Assembly (NCBI GenBank): GCA_025024175.1 | Contig: QCXZ01000138.1 | Span: 50,997,092-51,061,091 of the forward strand | Reading direction: 5' to 3' | Source of the DNA: Rhyzopertha dominica | Lineage: Eukaryota; Arthropoda; Insecta; Coleoptera; Bostrichidae | DNA: 64,000 bases | Shown here: one piece after another, positions 61,338 to 64,000 of the stretch | Layout: the number at the start of each line of letters is the position of its first letter | How positions within the stretch are numbered: the stretch's first letter is position 1 | Position numbers and translations under genes: made by a program | The notes under the pieces: generated by a model | Told to the model about the DNA's origin: nothing | The model's database searches: none | Seen by the model: only the letters and a program-made list of their open reading frames with translations

Positions 61338-63660
61338 GTATATAACAACATTGAATTAAATTAAACAAACATTTGAGCAAAGTACTCATGTATCGAGTAA
61401 TAGCATTTTTTCAGCAGGATAAGTTTAACTGGATTTTCGCATGAATTTTGAGGGATTGTTCAAATTCTTTACCTCACAAGGAAGATGACTGTACAGCTTC
61501 AGCGCTATGATATACGGACTACTAGCCATATGTGGAGTGTTAAATTTCGGAATGTAAAGACAAGTGCGAGTTATATTGTTATTTATGGCTCCACATCTCT
61601 CACATTTCCCAATATGCCCCTATGTCCTACTCAGTTTAGTCTGGATGAGTACGACACGCAAATCCATACCATAGTTTTCAATTAGGATCAACTTTCCTTA
61701 ATTACCATTGTCGATACTGTAATAAATAAGGGCACTTTATTCTTAAGAAAAAATTAACATTTTTCCACAAACCTCGCATTACAAGCATTCATTTGAAAAT
61801 AAAAAAAACAGCAACGATACCTACAGAACCTGCTTTGACAAAATTTTTATCACAAAATATTTATCACTATATAAAACAAGGTCATTTCAAGGATAAAAAC
61901 AGCAATACAAATGCGCAAAAAATTCTTCGCTATAACGTTAATGCCTTGGGAGAAGATCAATCGAACTTCAAAATGCATTTTTAGTGCAAACATGGTAGTA
62001 TCTCACAAACTGTTGCCAATTGTGACCATTACTTCGGTAAGAAAAAAAGAACTTGTTTTCAGAAGGTTTCCTTAGACGTCTTCTAAACATCCACGCCTGT
62101 TTTAGTAATTCCCCTCGGATACTTTCTTTAGTTGTGGAAATAATGAAATGTGCAAGGAGCTAGGTCAGGTTGGTTTTAACGAAATGGTCACGCAACTGTA
62201 GATCTATCGCTTTCAGTTTCAATACAAATCACATTATAATTGGTTAATTATGGAAGTGAAAAGGAGCGAAAACAAAAGGATTTCTTTGTATTGATTTAAT
62301 TTGGTGCTACTGCTTTGCAAGTCTTATAAAAGAATTGTGTTTTCACTGAGTAAAAAAACATATTAACATTTCTGGANTGACAGATCTACATGCATTACCT
62401 GTCTTATTTTCTAAATGTTCCATATATTGTTTTTTACCGTTCCACTCAGGATCCAAAAAGCTTGAATTAACTGCATGTGATACGGATGGAGTTTCTCTTC
62501 AGACTATCCTTCGACTGATATGAGGATTTTCATCGTTCATTTCCAAAACTCTAATTTGATAGGGCCTGTTGCTGTTATTTATCTTGACTTTTTCAATGGT
62601 AGCCTGTTTACCCTTAAGCTTAATTCAAATCTCTTTAAAACTGTGTCTGCAGGAGCTTTTGTAGTTAGCAAATGCTAAAAAAAATGAAGGCATATTATTG
62701 CAATAGCTAATCGAAGATTGCTTGATATCACCGATACCTTTCTTTAAACATAATAAAGCTACAACATTAAGAATTATTTTAATAGTGTTATTTCTAATAC
62801 CTGCAGGCTACACGAATATTAGAGGACAGAGGATGTAAATGTTATTAATTAAAACTTGGATATTTAGATTATTCATGGTGACGTTCAACCTAATTTTAAT
62901 CTGCACCATGACTTCTGCCTTACACTGCCGCCATTCATAACAGACTGTTAAACAGTTCTGCAGAAAGCGTCTTCAAAGCATAATCATATTAAAGGTGTAA
63001 TAAAGGAACGTTTGCTCGACTCTATATGTATTTGCAGATTGCTGCGTACCATGGCCAAAACGTTTCAAACTGTGTCATCAGTTTCTAAAATATCTCTAGT
63101 TTACACTAAACGTTTCGCTTGTTAGACGATCGCTCAACAATATGTCCGTAGGCCGATTTTGATTTAGAACGAGATTTCCATACGTTAGGCCTAATTGCCC
63201 GTATAAATGCGTGGCATGACAGATAGTCAATTAAATCGAAAACGATACCTACGTGAAATAATGGCTTCGGAGATATCGATCAGAGAAATCTCGAATGTTG
63301 TGGGTAAAAACGGCATAATACTGGGAAGAAATGCGTCCACCTGCGTGCTATTGTGGAGGACTGCCATTGAAATAAAGCACAATGACTGTTATTACGCGTG
63401 TTTCCACCGTATGCTGACATTAGACGTCACAGATCTCTATAAAATCGAGAATTATTGGAGCATGACTGGAAGAATGCCTTACTGCTGTTACATGAGGCCC
63501 TGGACACCTGTAACGTAATGGTGTTGAAAGAATTTACGTTATTCAGTGGTAAAACGAAACATTACATGCTTGGTTTGGTTTTTTGGGCTAACAATATCGT
63601 ACTACTGTGAAATTATAACACATTCCTGAATTCACCCTACAAAAATCTGATGCTACAAAG
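61338..63660. other. Gene-free AT-rich stretch
   Basis: No gene supported. An open frame at 63207-63518 (103 codons) starts MRGMTDSQLNRKRYLREIM but matches nothing I know; it could be part of a decayed element. One N at 62377. Confidence 0.35.
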
Positions 63661-64000
63661 TATGGAACCAGCAGGGTGCTTCAGGTACCATTCGACTGAT
63701 TTTTCTGAAATTGTGCATGGGAAGGGGCGTCAAAAGGCACATCATTGAAAAGGATATTTGTTCCTGATTTCGAAAATGTATCACACTTGTACAATTTATT
63801 GCTTCTGAGTTGAGAAAAGTGTGATAACGAACTTGGGTCTTGCAAAAAGCTTCGGGATAAAACTCATTGCCATCGCAATGCCTCCGTTAACTGAACATGA
63901 TCGTATCGAAATTTTGATGATGATTGGTTAGGGAGATAGAAGGCGAAGATATAATTCATGAAGATCCTGAACCAATTGCCAGATCAACAGTTATTAAAAC
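63661..64000 (+). pseudogene. Mariner-like (DDE_3) transposase relic, N-terminus, cut by window edge
   Basis: From the ATG at 63878 the frame reads MPPLTEHDRIEILMMIG, then a stop, GDRRRRYN, a frameshift, and EDPEPIARSTVIK at the edge. This is the N-terminal helix-turn-helix of the same broad transposase family as the relic at 52550-52904. CAGGGTG at 63672-63678 may mark the element's 5' end. It is broken by one stop and one frameshift. Confidence 0.6.

Noticed and set aside
63207..63518. 103-codon frame MRGMTDSQLNRKRYLREIM...
   Set aside because: It resembles no family I know and sits next to decayed elements; kept only as a note in the spacer entry.
1..64000. tRNA, rRNA or CRISPR features
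   Set aside because: No tRNA box A/B pair, rRNA segment or regularly spaced direct repeat array was seen on reading; a tRNAscan run would be decisive for tRNAs.

Overview
The window is a piece of an insect nuclear genome. It is AT-rich, its genes are split by short GT-AG introns, and it carries clear insect orthologues of TANGO1, xanthine dehydrogenase (rosy), COX20 and ninein/Bsg25D. Gene-free stretches are full of Penelope-like, non-LTR and Tc1/mariner-type elements. I cannot place the order with confidence; a beetle would fit. Isolated N bases occur at 1522, 7672, 7687, 7759, 27986, 37776-37777, 44782, 44808, 45177, 51462, 51473, 56012 and 62377, so this is a draft assembly with unresolved sites.

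The left 33.5 kb is gene-rich. On + from the left edge to 3356 is the 3' part of Tango1: acidic tail, membrane segment, long coiled coil and proline-rich C-terminus. From 5463 to 15107 on + runs a six-exon gene for an unrecognised protein of about 2,993 residues. From 22239 down to 15174 on - is a complete 13-exon xanthine dehydrogenase of 1,348 residues, with every expected cofactor cysteine and all three substrate-binding residues. Its stop lies 66 bases from the stop of the large + gene, and each gene's poly(A) signal sits in the other's 3' region, so the mRNAs should overlap tail to tail. COX20 (- strand, 22852-23190) is head to head with ninein (+ strand, coding 25026-33472), probably from a shared promoter near 23200-23620. 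A small relic copy of the COX20 start lies between COX20 and xanthine dehydrogenase.

The right 30 kb (33.5-64 kb) has no complete gene. Two short stretches look like first coding exons on +: a signal-peptide-like exon at 36164-36238 and an eleven-codon exon at 38519-38549. The rest may be long introns of genes that continue to the right. Mobile elements found there are a Penelope-like element (RT plus GIY-YIG, - strand, about 43.5-45.0 kb), a 5'-truncated non-LTR retrotransposon (about 50.5-51.7 kb), a degenerate DD(D/E) transposase split by a 2,592-bp transposon with 490-bp terminal inverted repeats (52907-55498), a 996-bp foldback element (60342-61337), and a decayed transposase N-terminus at the right edge.

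The genes do not form one pathway. They are unrelated housekeeping genes: ER export of bulky cargo, purine catabolism, cytochrome oxidase assembly and centrosomal microtubule anchoring. The interest lies in their arrangement (a convergent overlap and a divergent promoter), in the unidentified giant protein, and in the mobile-element layers on the right.
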